The notes: a model not told the origin generated them from the letters alone. A stretch of 37,906 nt of DNA from an uncultured Saprospiraceae bacterium (GCA_937921595.1 CAKZTD010000077.1:1-37906); one strand, 5' to 3'. Positions 1-8,001 are shown, counted from the stretch's first letter. Numbers and translations are program-made.

Positions 1-1
1 T

Positions 2-586
2 TTTAATTATGTTCACTTTTGGGGGGATTATAATCATTATCAAAATGGACATGGTTGGTATAAAAACGAAATTAGAATCGTCAGAAACCGGAAAGATATT
101 CACTCCTGGGAATCGGCACAATCATTCCGACGCATTCCAAACTTTGATGGCAAAAACTATCGTCAACAAGAAGGAACTCATAAACTCAAAGTAGTAAAAA
201 TTCCAGCTTTTGTTTATCATTACGGCTGGGTTCGTCCTCCGCATTTTATGCAAAACAAAAAGAAGGCCTTAGACACGATTCATAAAGGGAAAGAAAAGGT
301 TGCTGACTTATATAAAAATCAAAAAGATTATTTCGATTACGGCCCACTTGGAAACTGCGCAACTTTCAAAGGAACGCATCCTGAGGTGATGAAAGATTTC
401 ATTGAAAAATTTGACTGGCAATCCGAGCTTAATTATTCTAAAAAAGAACTACACCCGAATCGTAAGAAACAGAAGCATGAGAAATTAAAATATCGAATTT
501 TGTCTTTTTTTGAACAAACATTCTTTGATGGCCAGGAGATCGGTGGTTTTAAAAATTATGTTTTATTAAAAAGAAAAAATCATTGA
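2..586 (+). CDS. Probable glycosyltransferase, C-terminal part (5' end outside window)
   Basis: The frame is open from position 2 without a stop, so the gene begins before the window; the ATG at 248 is internal. The visible 194 residues read FWGDYNHYQNGHGWYKNE early on, then IRIVRNRKDIHSWES, then AFVYHYGWVRPPHFM, then a Lys-rich helical tail containing YFDYGPLGN and FKGTHPEVMKDFI. This resembles the C-terminal half of Bacteroidota family-2-like glycosyltransferases, where the YHYGWVRPP region is typical. No nucleotide-sugar-binding half is visible, so donor and acceptor cannot be named. The stop overlaps the 3' end of the convergent lipoprotein gene by 7 bp. The family call rests on recognition of the tail only. 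Confidence 0.65.
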   Translation, partial: FNYVHFWGDYNHYQNGHGWYKNEIRIVRNRKDIHSWESAQSFRRIPNFDGKNYRQQEGTHKLKVVKIPAFVYHYGWVRPPHFMQNKKKALDTIHKGKEKVADLYKNQKDYFDYGPLGNCATFKGTHPEVMKDFIEKFDWQSELNYSKKELHPNRKKQKHEKLKYRILSFFEQTFFDGQEIGGFKNYVLLKRKNH

Positions 587-1152
587 CAATCCTCAAAATT
601 CGGTAGTGCCGGATCGAATCCTCCATTGCCATCATGCTGACTACTATATGCACAATTCTTTTCTAAATCGACGCATGGAAAATCATTAGGTCCATCTATT
701 CGACAACATACTGTTCCTTCAAAATCATAAACCTGGTTTCCAATATTTTCAATAGACAGACTATAAGAATAAATTGCTTGCTCCAAAGTCCCATCAGGAA
801 ATGCACCATTCCAACCAAAACTTGGATCATTTAATGGAAAATCAGATGCCTCATACACCATCGTTCCGTCAGCTTTAAAAACTTTAAAGGAAACTACCTT
901 TGAGATTCCTTCATTTCCTTCAACTAAAAAAAGATCATTAATCCCATCCCCGTTTGGAGTGAATGCATTGGGAACATAAACTTTGACTCCACCAACACAG
1001 GCTTCCAAATGAGGCTCTTTGCAACATGTATTGTCGAAGGTCTCGACCATATTTTCATTATTCATTCCACTGCCTTCATCGTCAGATTTACAAGCTTGAG
1101 CCAATGAAAGTAGTAGTACTAAACATAAAAGGAAGTAAGTATTATTTTTCAT
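580..1152 (-). CDS. Surface lipoprotein with CHU_C / gliding-motility-type C-terminal domain
   Basis: 190 aa. A hydrophobic signal ends in LSLAQAC, a lipobox-like site, so Cys21 is the likely lipidated residue. The following KSDDE matches the acidic lipoprotein-export signal that sends Bacteroidota lipoproteins to the cell surface. The segment from about residue 54, VPNAFTPNGDGINDLF, is the hallmark start of the CHU_C (gliding-motility-associated C-terminal) domain, normally found at the end of giant T9SS type-B cargo. Here it is almost the whole mature protein. Six or more Cys residues, including two CC pairs, suggest disulfides. It lies 7 bp downstream of the next gene upstream (1160-1798), probably in one operon. 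Function is unknown. Confidence 0.75.
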   Translation of the reverse strand: MKNNTYFLLCLVLLLSLAQACKSDDEGSGMNNENMVETFDNTCCKEPHLEACVGGVKVYVPNAFTPNGDGINDLFLVEGNEGISKVVSFKVFKADGTMVYEASDFPLNDPSFGWNGAFPDGTLEQAIYSYSLSIENIGNQVYDFEGTVCCRIDGPNDFPCVDLEKNCAYSSQHDGNGGFDPALPNFEDCQ

Positions 1153-1159
1153 CGGTCTT

Positions 1160-1798
1160 TTATATTTTTTCTATGTTAATGGATATATTTTCAGGATATA
1201 GTCTTGCTCTCAATTCATGAGAACCTGTAGGAATTGCAGAAAAATCTAAGTCAACATTTCTAAGGCCCGCATCTAACCACCCTTCCCAGACTTCATACAA
1301 AACTTCATCGTCTTCTACTATTTCAAACCGAACGAACTGAGTTCTTGCAATCTCCAATTCGATTTCTGCTTGAGCACTTATTTGAGTTGGTGAAATACTG
1401 TTGATACTATTTTCCGAGTATTCAGCCTCACAGGAATTAAGTGTAAAACATATTTCATCGGAAGTTACACAACCATCCGTCCAGGTAATTGAAAGGGTGT
1501 AACAGTTATCTGCTAAAGGCATTACCGTCAATAATGTACAATCGATAAAAGGACAATCAATCGTTCCATTATTATCTTCCCATTGCGTACTTGCGATTTC
1601 GGATATTGGACAAGAGAGTTGAGCTTCTATTTCAAAAGAATCTCCTAATGAAATAGTAATGTCAGCACCAAGATTAACTTCACAATCACCAAAAGGCAAT
1701 TCAACTGATCGAAGCAGACCAGATTCATTAAAATTAAAATTAAAAAGGAACACAGATGCGAACATCGCACCCAGTAATAAGGAGGGGAAATATTTCAT
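1160..1798 (-). CDS. Hypothetical exported protein with a T9SS type-A-like C-terminus
   Basis: 212 aa with an N-terminal hydrophobic segment (about residues 4-23) that fits a signal peptide. The middle (about 35-125) is Cys-rich and Ig-like, with patterns such as NCYTLSITWTDGC. The last 75 residues (ISPTQISAQAEIELEI, then RFEIVEDDEVLYEVWEGWLDAG, then ELRARLYPENISI) follow the layout of a T9SS type-A sorting domain, but are degenerate: the usual NP start is TQ and the final KxxLxK strand is replaced by INIEKI. The product is therefore probably exported; use of T9SS is uncertain. It precedes the CHU_C lipoprotein gene by 7 bp and is likely cotranscribed with it. Confidence 0.6.
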   Translation of the reverse strand: MKYFPSLLLGAMFASVFLFNFNFNESGLLRSVELPFGDCEVNLGADITISLGDSFEIEAQLSCPISEIASTQWEDNNGTIDCPFIDCTLLTVMPLADNCYTLSITWTDGCVTSDEICFTLNSCEAEYSENSINSISPTQISAQAEIELEIARTQFVRFEIVEDDEVLYEVWEGWLDAGLRNVDLDFSAIPTGSHELRARLYPENISINIEKI

Positions 1799-2063
1799 AA
1801 CTTTTATCTTGTTTAGACTACAAGGTAATAAAAATTATAAAATTTAAAAGACAAGTATTTAAAAATTAAATACAAATCAGGTTTGAGAGATATTAAAATG
1901 ACATCATCACTTAATTTAATCTGAGCCTAAACGGTATTAGATATTCAGCATTAGAAGTGTCCGAAAACAAATACAAAATATTGTTTTTCCTTGGCTAAGA
2001 ATTAATTCAAAACTAAGAACATTTTAAGCCCTGATTGGCATTACCATTATTTTATTTTTTTAC

Positions 2064-2792
2064 CTACCCATTCACTTCAATCACCGACAAATAATACTTC
2101 ACCAATCCAGCAGTATTTTTTACATTTAATTTTTGAAGGAGATTACGACGATGCGTATCAACAGTCCTTGGACTTATAAAAAGCGCATCCGCAATTTCTT
2201 TATTGGTTAATTCCTCAGCGATAAATTTTAGTATTTCAAATTCACGATCAGTGATCGGTAAAGAAAGATCAGAAATCCGGTGTGAAACCCCTCTTGCTTT
2301 TTTATTTACAGTCGCCAATTTTTTAATATCTACTTCACTAGAAAAATAAACATTGCCATGATAAACCACCATGATACTATTGGCCAATTCCTGAATGGAA
2401 GTATTTTTCATCACATAACCTGTCACTCCTGCTTCAACCATTTTAGATACACAATCTATATCCGCTTTATCAGAAAGACATAAGACTTTCGCATCTGGAT
2501 CATGAGCCTTAATCTGCTGAGTCGCCTCTGCTCCAGACATATCAGATAAGCTGCAATTCACCAAAATAATATCAAATTTTTCTTTTTGAGAAAGTTCAAC
2601 TAAGTCTTTTCCTGTTTCAACATCCTGAACAATATCTATAAAATCAAAAGCTTGAAGTAATTGAACTACACCTTTCCGAAAGAGTCGGTTGTGATCCGCC
2701 ATTGCTACTTTAATTTTCGCAGATGCTGGTTTATCCATAATATTATTCATGCCGGTTTGAAATGATTTGTTTATAAAAATTAAAGGGATCAT
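2064..2792 (-). CDS. LuxR/NarL-type transcriptional regulator with degenerate receiver domain (curli locus)
   Basis: 242 aa. Residues about 26-145 form a response-regulator receiver domain; about 175-238 form a LuxR-type helix-turn-helix (LPITDREFEILKFIAEEL, then TNKEIADALFISPRTVDTH). The expected phosphoacceptor Asp is Asn79 (LVNCSLSDMSG, codon AAT read directly), and the usual acidic pair DD is D33-H34; the conserved Lys (GYVMKN) remains. This predicts a receiver that is not phosphorylated in the normal way, as in atypical receivers of the LuxR class that includes CsgD. The gene begins 30 bp after the PD40 lipoprotein gene and closes the csgF-csgG-lipoprotein run, so it is the obvious candidate for curli control. 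Start uncertain: Met15 or Met19 would also leave the receiver intact. No Shine-Dalgarno sequence decides it. Confidence 0.85.
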   Translation of the reverse strand: MIPLIFINKSFQTGMNNIMDKPASAKIKVAMADHNRLFRKGVVQLLQAFDFIDIVQDVETGKDLVELSQKEKFDIILVNCSLSDMSGAEATQQIKAHDPDAKVLCLSDKADIDCVSKMVEAGVTGYVMKNTSIQELANSIMVVYHGNVYFSSEVDIKKLATVNKKARGVSHRISDLSLPITDREFEILKFIAEELTNKEIADALFISPRTVDTHRRNLLQKLNVKNTAGLVKYYLSVIEVNG

Positions 2793-2822
2793 AGTTATGT
2801 ATTTTTAAGGTTAAAAACCTCT

Positions 2823-4346
2823 CTAAGGATTTCGCCAATCTGGCATTAAAGCATTTTCAAAAAACATGGTTCTATTCTCAGGTTCAGAAATATTGACCCG
2901 GTACACTTTTGGTTCTACTAAACCATCAATATCATGGTTAGAAAAAATTATAAAAGCACCGCTAGGAGAAAATCTCGGATTAATATCATTTGTCCCTGCT
3001 GGTTTATTCACAAGAGAAACTGAAAAAGGCTCAAAAGGAACATTCAGGTTTGGCAAATAAAATATTTGAGCATCACCTTGTTCTCCTCCTTGAAGCGTCG
3101 GAGGTGATGGATGTTCGTCATGCGTAAAAACAATACTGCTTCCATTTTTTGCAAAATAAGGTCCGCCTGTTCGACCTTGAGGATAGTAAGCAATTTCATC
3201 AAGCAAGGTCCAAGTTTCAGCATCGTATAAATAAAAATGCGATTCAAACCCATTACTATTGGTGGTTCTTACAAGCACCTGACCATCTTTCCAATCACAA
3301 GAAGCGAAAGCATTTCCATCAGGTGTGGTGAGGACTTGAGTTGCAGGTCCGCCAGAAGTGCTTATTTCCTGAAGGTATAATTTATCAAAATTCATATAGA
3401 GTACTTTAGTCCCATCCGGTGACCAACAATAATCCATTTCAAATTGATCATAGTAATCGATTGGGATTCCTGAAGTAATTCTTCTGGCATTATTCCCATC
3501 TAGGTCTGATACGTAAATGTGATTTTGATTATTAAATAAAGAAATGTAAGAAATCAAACTCCCATCAGGACTAAACTGTGGACACCAATTATTAGTATTA
3601 TTATTCGTAAGAGCTATGGTATTCAGTCCATCTTGATCAGAAGAATAAATTTGATATAATCCATTATCTGGTCGAACGAAGAGAAAAAGATTTTCGGTCA
3701 ATTCTCTCGTTTTAAAAGAAAAAACTTCGCTATTTGAATTTTGATTAACTCCATCTTTTGCAACAACATACCAAAAGTAAGTCGTGTTATATTTTAAATT
3801 TTCCAAAAGAAAAGAAGTCTCCGGAGTATCTTCAACCACTTTAACTTCTAAAGCATCATCATCAATCAAGACGACATCATAAAGTAGATCATCTTCATCA
3901 TATTCTGGGTTTGCACTCCAAGTCAATTCGACATCTTCTAGTTGTTCTGCTAATCCATTTCCAGGACTAAGCAATACTGGAGGAAGCGGTGCAAGATCGT
4001 CTGTTGTGCCTTCTTCTATATTTATATTTATAACAACGATTCTATCTTTAATCACAGATACCGGAGCGAATTCAATTCGGTAATCTTCTTTTTCAATTTT
4101 TATATTATACTCTCCAACAGGAATAAATGCTAGTTCAAAAAATCCTAGAGAATCAGTAAGGACAGTCGTTGTTGTAGGACTCGTGCTAACTGAGGCACTT
4201 TGTATTGGAAGAAAAGTTTGACTATCAAATATTTGTCCATTGACTGTACCAAACTCTTCAAGTAAAATAGCATCTTCTCTACATCCTGTATTCACTAGGA
4301 CGAACAATAACAAAAGAAGAGACCATCGTTTGATATTATTATTCAT
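2823..4346 (-). CDS. Lipoprotein with CarboxypepD_reg-like, Fn3-like and PD40/TolB-like propeller domains
   Basis: 507 aa. Signal peptide with lipobox VNTGC (Cys22). Residues about 34-110 are a carboxypeptidase-regulatory-like beta sandwich (GTVNGQIFDSQT...PIQSASVS, then GFFELAFIPVGEYNIKIEKE). About 120-215 is fibronectin-III-like (PVLLSPGNG to TTYFWYVVAKDG). About 220-505 is a propeller with PD40 motifs: PQFSPDGSLISYI, YCWSPDGTKVLYM, FAKNGSSIVFTHDE and PRFSPSGAFIIF. No catalytic residues can be assigned. It sits 35 bp after csgG and 30 bp before the LuxR-type gene, so cotranscription is likely. A role at the outer membrane in curli anchoring or sensing is inference. The closing GTPs of the domain architecture are seen in many Bacteroidota proteins of unrelated function. 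Confidence 0.8.
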   Translation of the reverse strand: MNNNIKRWSLLLLLFVLVNTGCREDAILLEEFGTVNGQIFDSQTFLPIQSASVSTSPTTTTVLTDSLGFFELAFIPVGEYNIKIEKEDYRIEFAPVSVIKDRIVVININIEEGTTDDLAPLPPVLLSPGNGLAEQLEDVELTWSANPEYDEDDLLYDVVLIDDDALEVKVVEDTPETSFLLENLKYNTTYFWYVVAKDGVNQNSNSEVFSFKTRELTENLFLFVRPDNGLYQIYSSDQDGLNTIALTNNNTNNWCPQFSPDGSLISYISLFNNQNHIYVSDLDGNNARRITSGIPIDYYDQFEMDYCWSPDGTKVLYMNFDKLYLQEISTSGGPATQVLTTPDGNAFASCDWKDGQVLVRTTNSNGFESHFYLYDAETWTLLDEIAYYPQGRTGGPYFAKNGSSIVFTHDEHPSPPTLQGGEQGDAQIFYLPNLNVPFEPFSVSLVNKPAGTNDINPRFSPSGAFIIFSNHDIDGLVEPKVYRVNISEPENRTMFFENALMPDWRNP

Positions 4347-4381
4347 GTTTTTGTTTTTTGTTTTCTTTATTCTTTTTAAAC

Positions 4382-5770
4382 TTATTTTTTACCAAAATGA
4401 ATACGCAATCCCAAACGCGATCGCCAAATTTGGTCTCCGTATTTACCTTGTTCCAACACATCAAAATCATCTTTAAAAAAGTAAACCTGCTCTCCTGAAA
4501 ATTGAAGTTCAATTTTATCGTTTAGCATAACCTGAAACCCTACACCCAAATCGGCGAAAAAATGATTATCCTCTCGAAAGGCATACGGAAGTGTACTTAC
4601 ATTGGAAAGCAATCCGCCACCAGCATAAACAATTGGACTCATTTTTTTATTGGGAATAAAAGTCCATTGAAGGTGAGTGTTCAGATAGAGAATATCCCAT
4701 GAAAAAATTTCTTTGCTAGCTACTGTATTGTATCCAAAGTTGGTACTCAAAGACAATGAAGGACTTAAATGTTGGTTGAGACCTATTTCAGCTCCAGGCT
4801 TTATCATGGAGTTGGGATAATCTCCATTTAAAAAAGATCCAGTTAATGCTATTTGAATAGAAGACTTCATTCTTTGGTCTATGCTTTTGGTTCCAAAAAC
4901 ATCAATTTGCGCCATTTCCTGAGTTTCTTTTTTAAATTCCTGAATCGCCAACTTCGCTGTTTTATCTTCCGGATCCGCTTGCCATAATCCATCCATCAAT
5001 CCTTCCATCACTAAAGAATAAACGGCTTTTTCAATAGCTTCCGTAACTGCCAAATCAGCTGGTTCATTATATGTGATTCCTGTTTCAAATTCCAAGAGTC
5101 TTTTAAAACTCACGTACCGAAAAATTCCAACATCTAATTTTTGAGAAAGCAAAGTCTTAGATACATAAACACTTTTAAGAATTTTTCCACTTTGAGTAGA
5201 GATCGCTCTTAGGCAAACCGTTACCCGATCTTGACGATATTGTCCTGATCCACCAGCGCCAAAATACCTAACACCTGCCCCACCAGATATTACATTTGCA
5301 TCATAAGAAACGATTCCTCCTTCAAGGATAATTCCAGCAAATAATAAAGGGCGAATTAAAGGTTTATTTTTTTCATCATCTTTTGAATACTGAATTTTAC
5401 TGGACCGAATAATCTTACGCTCGTTTAATAAATTTCCAATATTTTCACGTTCAATTGGAACGAACCATCCAGAATCTTCCAATGCTTCAATGAGCAAACT
5501 TGTTGCACCTTGAGTTACTGCTGTAGACCAACTTGCTCCATTCTCTGTAGGTTTATATTGTCCCGTTTGATCTCTGAATTTATAGACTCCGACAACCATC
5601 GGTTCTTTAGTTTTAGGCAATCTTTTTAGTGCTCTGTTAAAAGACGTTTTTTCAGCAATCCGAGCAGGAGTTGTTTTCATCGGTTGATTCAAATACGCGT
5701 TGCAGCTGCTCAATAAGAACAGAATTGCTATCGGCAAGGCATAACGACTTATAGCTTTAAGTAAGGTCAT
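4382..5770 (-). CDS. csgG: CsgG, curli secretion channel lipoprotein, with C-terminal barrel-like extension
   Basis: 462 aa; E. coli CsgG is about 277. Lipobox LLSSC gives Cys23. Residues about 52-266 match CsgG throughout: VVGVYKFRDQTGQYKP, ALEDSGWFVPIEREN, IGNLLNERKIIR, GGAGVRYFG, RLLEFETGITYNEP and the closing GLW. CsgG forms the nonameric outer-membrane pore that exports curlins. In E. coli the pore is narrowed by Tyr51, Asn55 and Phe56; the equivalent stretch here is KPTENGASWSTAV, so the Phe becomes Trp81 and the Tyr is not kept (alignment by eye). After a charged linker (about 267-300), residues 303-462 form about eight alternating amphipathic strands ending LRIHFGKK, like a small outer-membrane barrel. 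Downstream of csgF by 142 bp and 35 bp upstream of the PD40 lipoprotein gene. Confidence 0.95.
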   Translation of the reverse strand: MTLLKAISRYALPIAILFLLSSCNAYLNQPMKTTPARIAEKTSFNRALKRLPKTKEPMVVGVYKFRDQTGQYKPTENGASWSTAVTQGATSLLIEALEDSGWFVPIERENIGNLLNERKIIRSSKIQYSKDDEKNKPLIRPLLFAGIILEGGIVSYDANVISGGAGVRYFGAGGSGQYRQDRVTVCLRAISTQSGKILKSVYVSKTLLSQKLDVGIFRYVSFKRLLEFETGITYNEPADLAVTEAIEKAVYSLVMEGLMDGLWQADPEDKTAKLAIQEFKKETQEMAQIDVFGTKSIDQRMKSSIQIALTGSFLNGDYPNSMIKPGAEIGLNQHLSPSLSLSTNFGYNTVASKEIFSWDILYLNTHLQWTFIPNKKMSPIVYAGGGLLSNVSTLPYAFREDNHFFADLGVGFQVMLNDKIELQFSGEQVYFFKDDFDVLEQGKYGDQIWRSRLGLRIHFGKK

Positions 5771-5912
5771 TTACCAAAGTTTAATTTTGATTAATAAGAT
5801 GGTTTACCGAATCTCATTCAGAAGAATTACGAACGGCAAAACTAGTTAAACGGGGGAATTTCCCAAATTTCAAGTTGTATCACAAGAGCCATACAAGTAT
5901 GCACTTATATTG

Positions 5913-6347
5913 TTACAAATAGGGCACAACGACAAGTGTTTGGTCACCAGTGGAAGTATCTAATATTGAAATAGATAATCCCTCAACGGTAGGCGTTACA
6001 TCAATTTGAAAGTCGCCAATCACATAGTTACCTTCACTGAGTCCTCCTTCACCAAATTGGTCTCCAACTAATTCTCTAGAGATTTGATTTAAGATTTGTC
6101 GGTTTAGATTATCTGCAAAATCATCAATAGGATTACGACTAAAACGATCAAAGCGATCTTCGTCTTCGTCTTCCTCAATCGTGTTTTGAGAATTAGCAGA
6201 ATTAAGTAACCATTGGTAATTGAAAACTTCCCCACCGAAGGCGGGATTCTTGGGTTTGTAGACAAAGTCTTGAGCAAACAAGAAAGAGTTACAAAAGAGA
6301 GTTAAGGCAATGCACAGAGCAATGCGAATGAAATGTAATGATTTCAT
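5913..6347 (-). CDS. csgF: CsgF, curli assembly factor
   Basis: 144 aa with a signal peptide ending near FLFAQ. The mature N-terminus FVYKPKNPAFGGEVFNYQWLL matches CsgF, whose N-terminal segment with the NPxFGG motif inserts in the CsgG pore and whose C-terminal part sits at the cell surface and couples secretion to nucleation. LLNSANSQN follows, as in E. coli CsgF. An Asp/Glu-rich stretch (EEDEDEDRFDRF, about residues 58-69) is an acidic insertion not seen in E. coli. The rest, with RQILNQIS and ISILDTSTGDQTLVV, fits the C-terminal beta part. csgG follows 142 bp later in the same direction. The 5' side (234 bp to csgE) has an inverted repeat at 6454-6476 and lacks the curlin promoter element. 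Confidence 0.92.
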   Translation of the reverse strand: MKSLHFIRIALCIALTLFCNSFLFAQDFVYKPKNPAFGGEVFNYQWLLNSANSQNTIEEDEDEDRFDRFSRNPIDDFADNLNRQILNQISRELVGDQFGEGGLSEGNYVIGDFQIDVTPTVEGLSISILDTSTGDQTLVVVPYL

Positions 6348-6453
6348 GGTTGTTTTTATTAGGGGTTATATATAAATATATATTGTCGAAGTGTTACCTC
6401 CGAAAATTGATATTTTAAAACTTTAATACTCTCCTCTCTTATTTAGATTTTTT

Positions 6454-6476
6454 CAAAAACACGGATGGTGTTTTTG
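6454..6476. repeat. Inverted repeat between csgE and csgF
   Basis: Perfect 9-bp arms CAAAAACAC / GTGTTTTTG around a GGATG loop. T-rich sequence follows on the plus strand (TTTTTTGA) and A-rich on the minus, so it is not a clean terminator for the minus-strand csgE transcript. It could be a weak terminator, an attenuator limiting csgF-csgG expression, or a protein site. Confidence 0.45.
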
Positions 6477-6580
6477 TTTTTTGAGAATAAAGAAATGCAA
6501 CTATTCTCTACATCAAATTTACTAAAAAGTCATCTTCTATTTTATTTTTACTAAAAATAATGTGACATCCATTATCGTCT

Positions 6581-7396
6581 TTAAAAAATTCCATCTCCAA
6601 TTTGATCACCTTCTTCTATCTGATTTTTAGTGTCCGTCAATTTTTTAATTCTATGAGCAGTTACACCAATAGCACTCTCTGACAACTCTTCGATCACATC
6701 ATATCGAGCTTGTAAAAAACGCTTGAAGACTATTTGATCATTCACCATAATGCGAATAATTGTTGATCGTCCACGTCCAGGATCTTCTGCGATATTGATT
6801 GTAAAATCAGTAGCACCTCGAGGTGGAATCCAATTATTATAAAACAGTTCGTAAAAGTCTCGACCTGCTTTGGTTTTAGTCTGATCTATTATGAGACCAT
6901 CAATTTCAACTACTGAAGGAGAATCTCTTTTCTCTTTTCTTTTTTCTTTTTCGTCCAAGACAATCGGGACTGCTTCTCTTTGCGTCCAAGTATCTTTCTG
7001 TTGATCAATAATTACTTTTCCAGATTTTATTTTTACTTCAACAGATAGTGTATCTCGTTGATCAATTTTTATAGTAAATAAAGTTTTTGGGACGTTGCCT
7101 TCTAGGACAAAATCATTTCGTTTTGTTTTAAAGACATAAGGCTTTTCCGGGATTCCAGATTTACCTTCAACGAGGACATAATAGGATAGATTATCTGGAA
7201 TATTTCTTACACTATCACTTACGGTATAAGTACCTGTCACAGTATAGTGGTTCTCACTTTCTTCAACCTCTAAGCCAATACTACCTTGGTTAATTTGTGC
7301 CTGTAAAGTACTAATTATCAACAAGATACAACAGCATACAAGAAAACATTTTCCTTTCAGGTAGTAATACCTTGTACTTTTTGGATTAGATTTCAT
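6581..7396 (-). CDS. csgE: CsgE with an N-terminal CsgC/CsgH-like domain
   Basis: 271 aa from the ATG at 7396; a TTG at 7435 would add 13 residues and overlap the upstream stop (TTGA), but the ATG puts the signal peptide (KGKCFLVCCCILLIISTLQAQ region) at the N-terminus. About residues 160-271 are CsgE: VVEIDGLIIDQTKTKAGRDFYELF, then NNWI, then IMVNDQIVFKRFLQARYD; E. coli CsgE is only 129 aa. CsgE is the periplasmic adaptor that caps CsgG and delivers CsgA. About residues 37-137 are an extra beta-rich domain (NHYTVTGTYTV, LSYYVLVEGKSG, TLFTIKIDQRDTLSVEVKI) that by eye follows the strand order of CsgC/CsgH, the periplasmic amyloid inhibitors. A charged linker DEKEKRKEKRD joins them. The CsgE call is firm; the CsgC/H call is inference. 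Confidence 0.9.
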   Translation of the reverse strand: MKSNPKSTRYYYLKGKCFLVCCCILLIISTLQAQINQGSIGLEVEESENHYTVTGTYTVSDSVRNIPDNLSYYVLVEGKSGIPEKPYVFKTKRNDFVLEGNVPKTLFTIKIDQRDTLSVEVKIKSGKVIIDQQKDTWTQREAVPIVLDEKEKRKEKRDSPSVVEIDGLIIDQTKTKAGRDFYELFYNNWIPPRGATDFTINIAEDPGRGRSTIIRIMVNDQIVFKRFLQARYDVIEELSESAIGVTAHRIKKLTDTKNQIEEGDQIGDGIF

Positions 7397-7431
7397 ACCC
7401 TTATCACTCGTTAAAAAATTGTAAACCTTTA

Positions 7432-8001
7432 TCAAAGTTTAATAACGGTCATTCTCATGTTCGAACCACGTTGGAAAATCATTACATCCATATTATTTTG
7501 GTTCGACTCAATCAAATCCATATTGTTTAAATCACCTTCCTGATATAATAAAATATCACTCTGATTAATATTTTCGAATTCCGCATGAATGGTATTCATA
7601 TCGCCGTCCTGAATAATTGCAAGATTGTTTTGTACACCATTAGAAACTCCGTCAATCAAATTAAGATTTCCTTTTTGTATCAGTACCGCATTTTGCTGAT
7701 CTCCATCCTGATGAAACATTAATTGATTGCCTTCACCATTTTGAGTAGCAATGACTTTATTGGCGTCTCCCTTTTGAAAAACATCACTTGTATTATCGTC
7801 TCCGACTTGAGAAAGTTTGGTGAGATTGTTATTTAAATTAAGATACAAATAGTCTCTTTCTTCGTCTAATAAATCAGAAGTGGTTAGATCTATTTCTGTA
7901 TCGAAAGTAACATCCCCTTGAGCAGAAAGAAAAATTGCTGAGGACAACAATATGGATAGAACCATGCACAAAGTGCAGAGAGGTTTGTAAGATGTCAACA
8001 T
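7432..8001 (-). CDS. CsgB-like minor curlin
   Basis: 189 aa with signal peptide ending IFLSAQ. From about residue 55 it shows curlin half-repeats of about 11 residues with QxGxxN turns: LSQVGDDNTSDVFQKGDANKV, ATQNGEGNQLMFHQDGDQQN, VLIQKGNLN, IIQDGDMNT, LLYQEGDLNN and IFQRGSNMR. Residues between the Q and N positions are more hydrophobic (ILLY, MDVMIF) than in the CsgA-like proteins, and repeat register is looser. It ends 4 bp inside the longest csgE frame and 35 bp before the preferred csgE ATG, so the two are surely cotranscribed. The pairing with csgE and its distinct repeats suggest the nucleator role of CsgB, but sequence alone does not prove it. A conserved promoter element lies at 8066-8140. 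Confidence 0.8.
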   Translation of the reverse strand: MLTSYKPLCTLCMVLSILLSSAIFLSAQGDVTFDTEIDLTTSDLLDEERDYLYLNLNNNLTKLSQVGDDNTSDVFQKGDANKVIATQNGEGNQLMFHQDGDQQNAVLIQKGNLNLIDGVSNGVQNNLAIIQDGDMNTIHAEFENINQSDILLYQEGDLNNMDLIESNQNNMDVMIFQRGSNMRMTVIKL

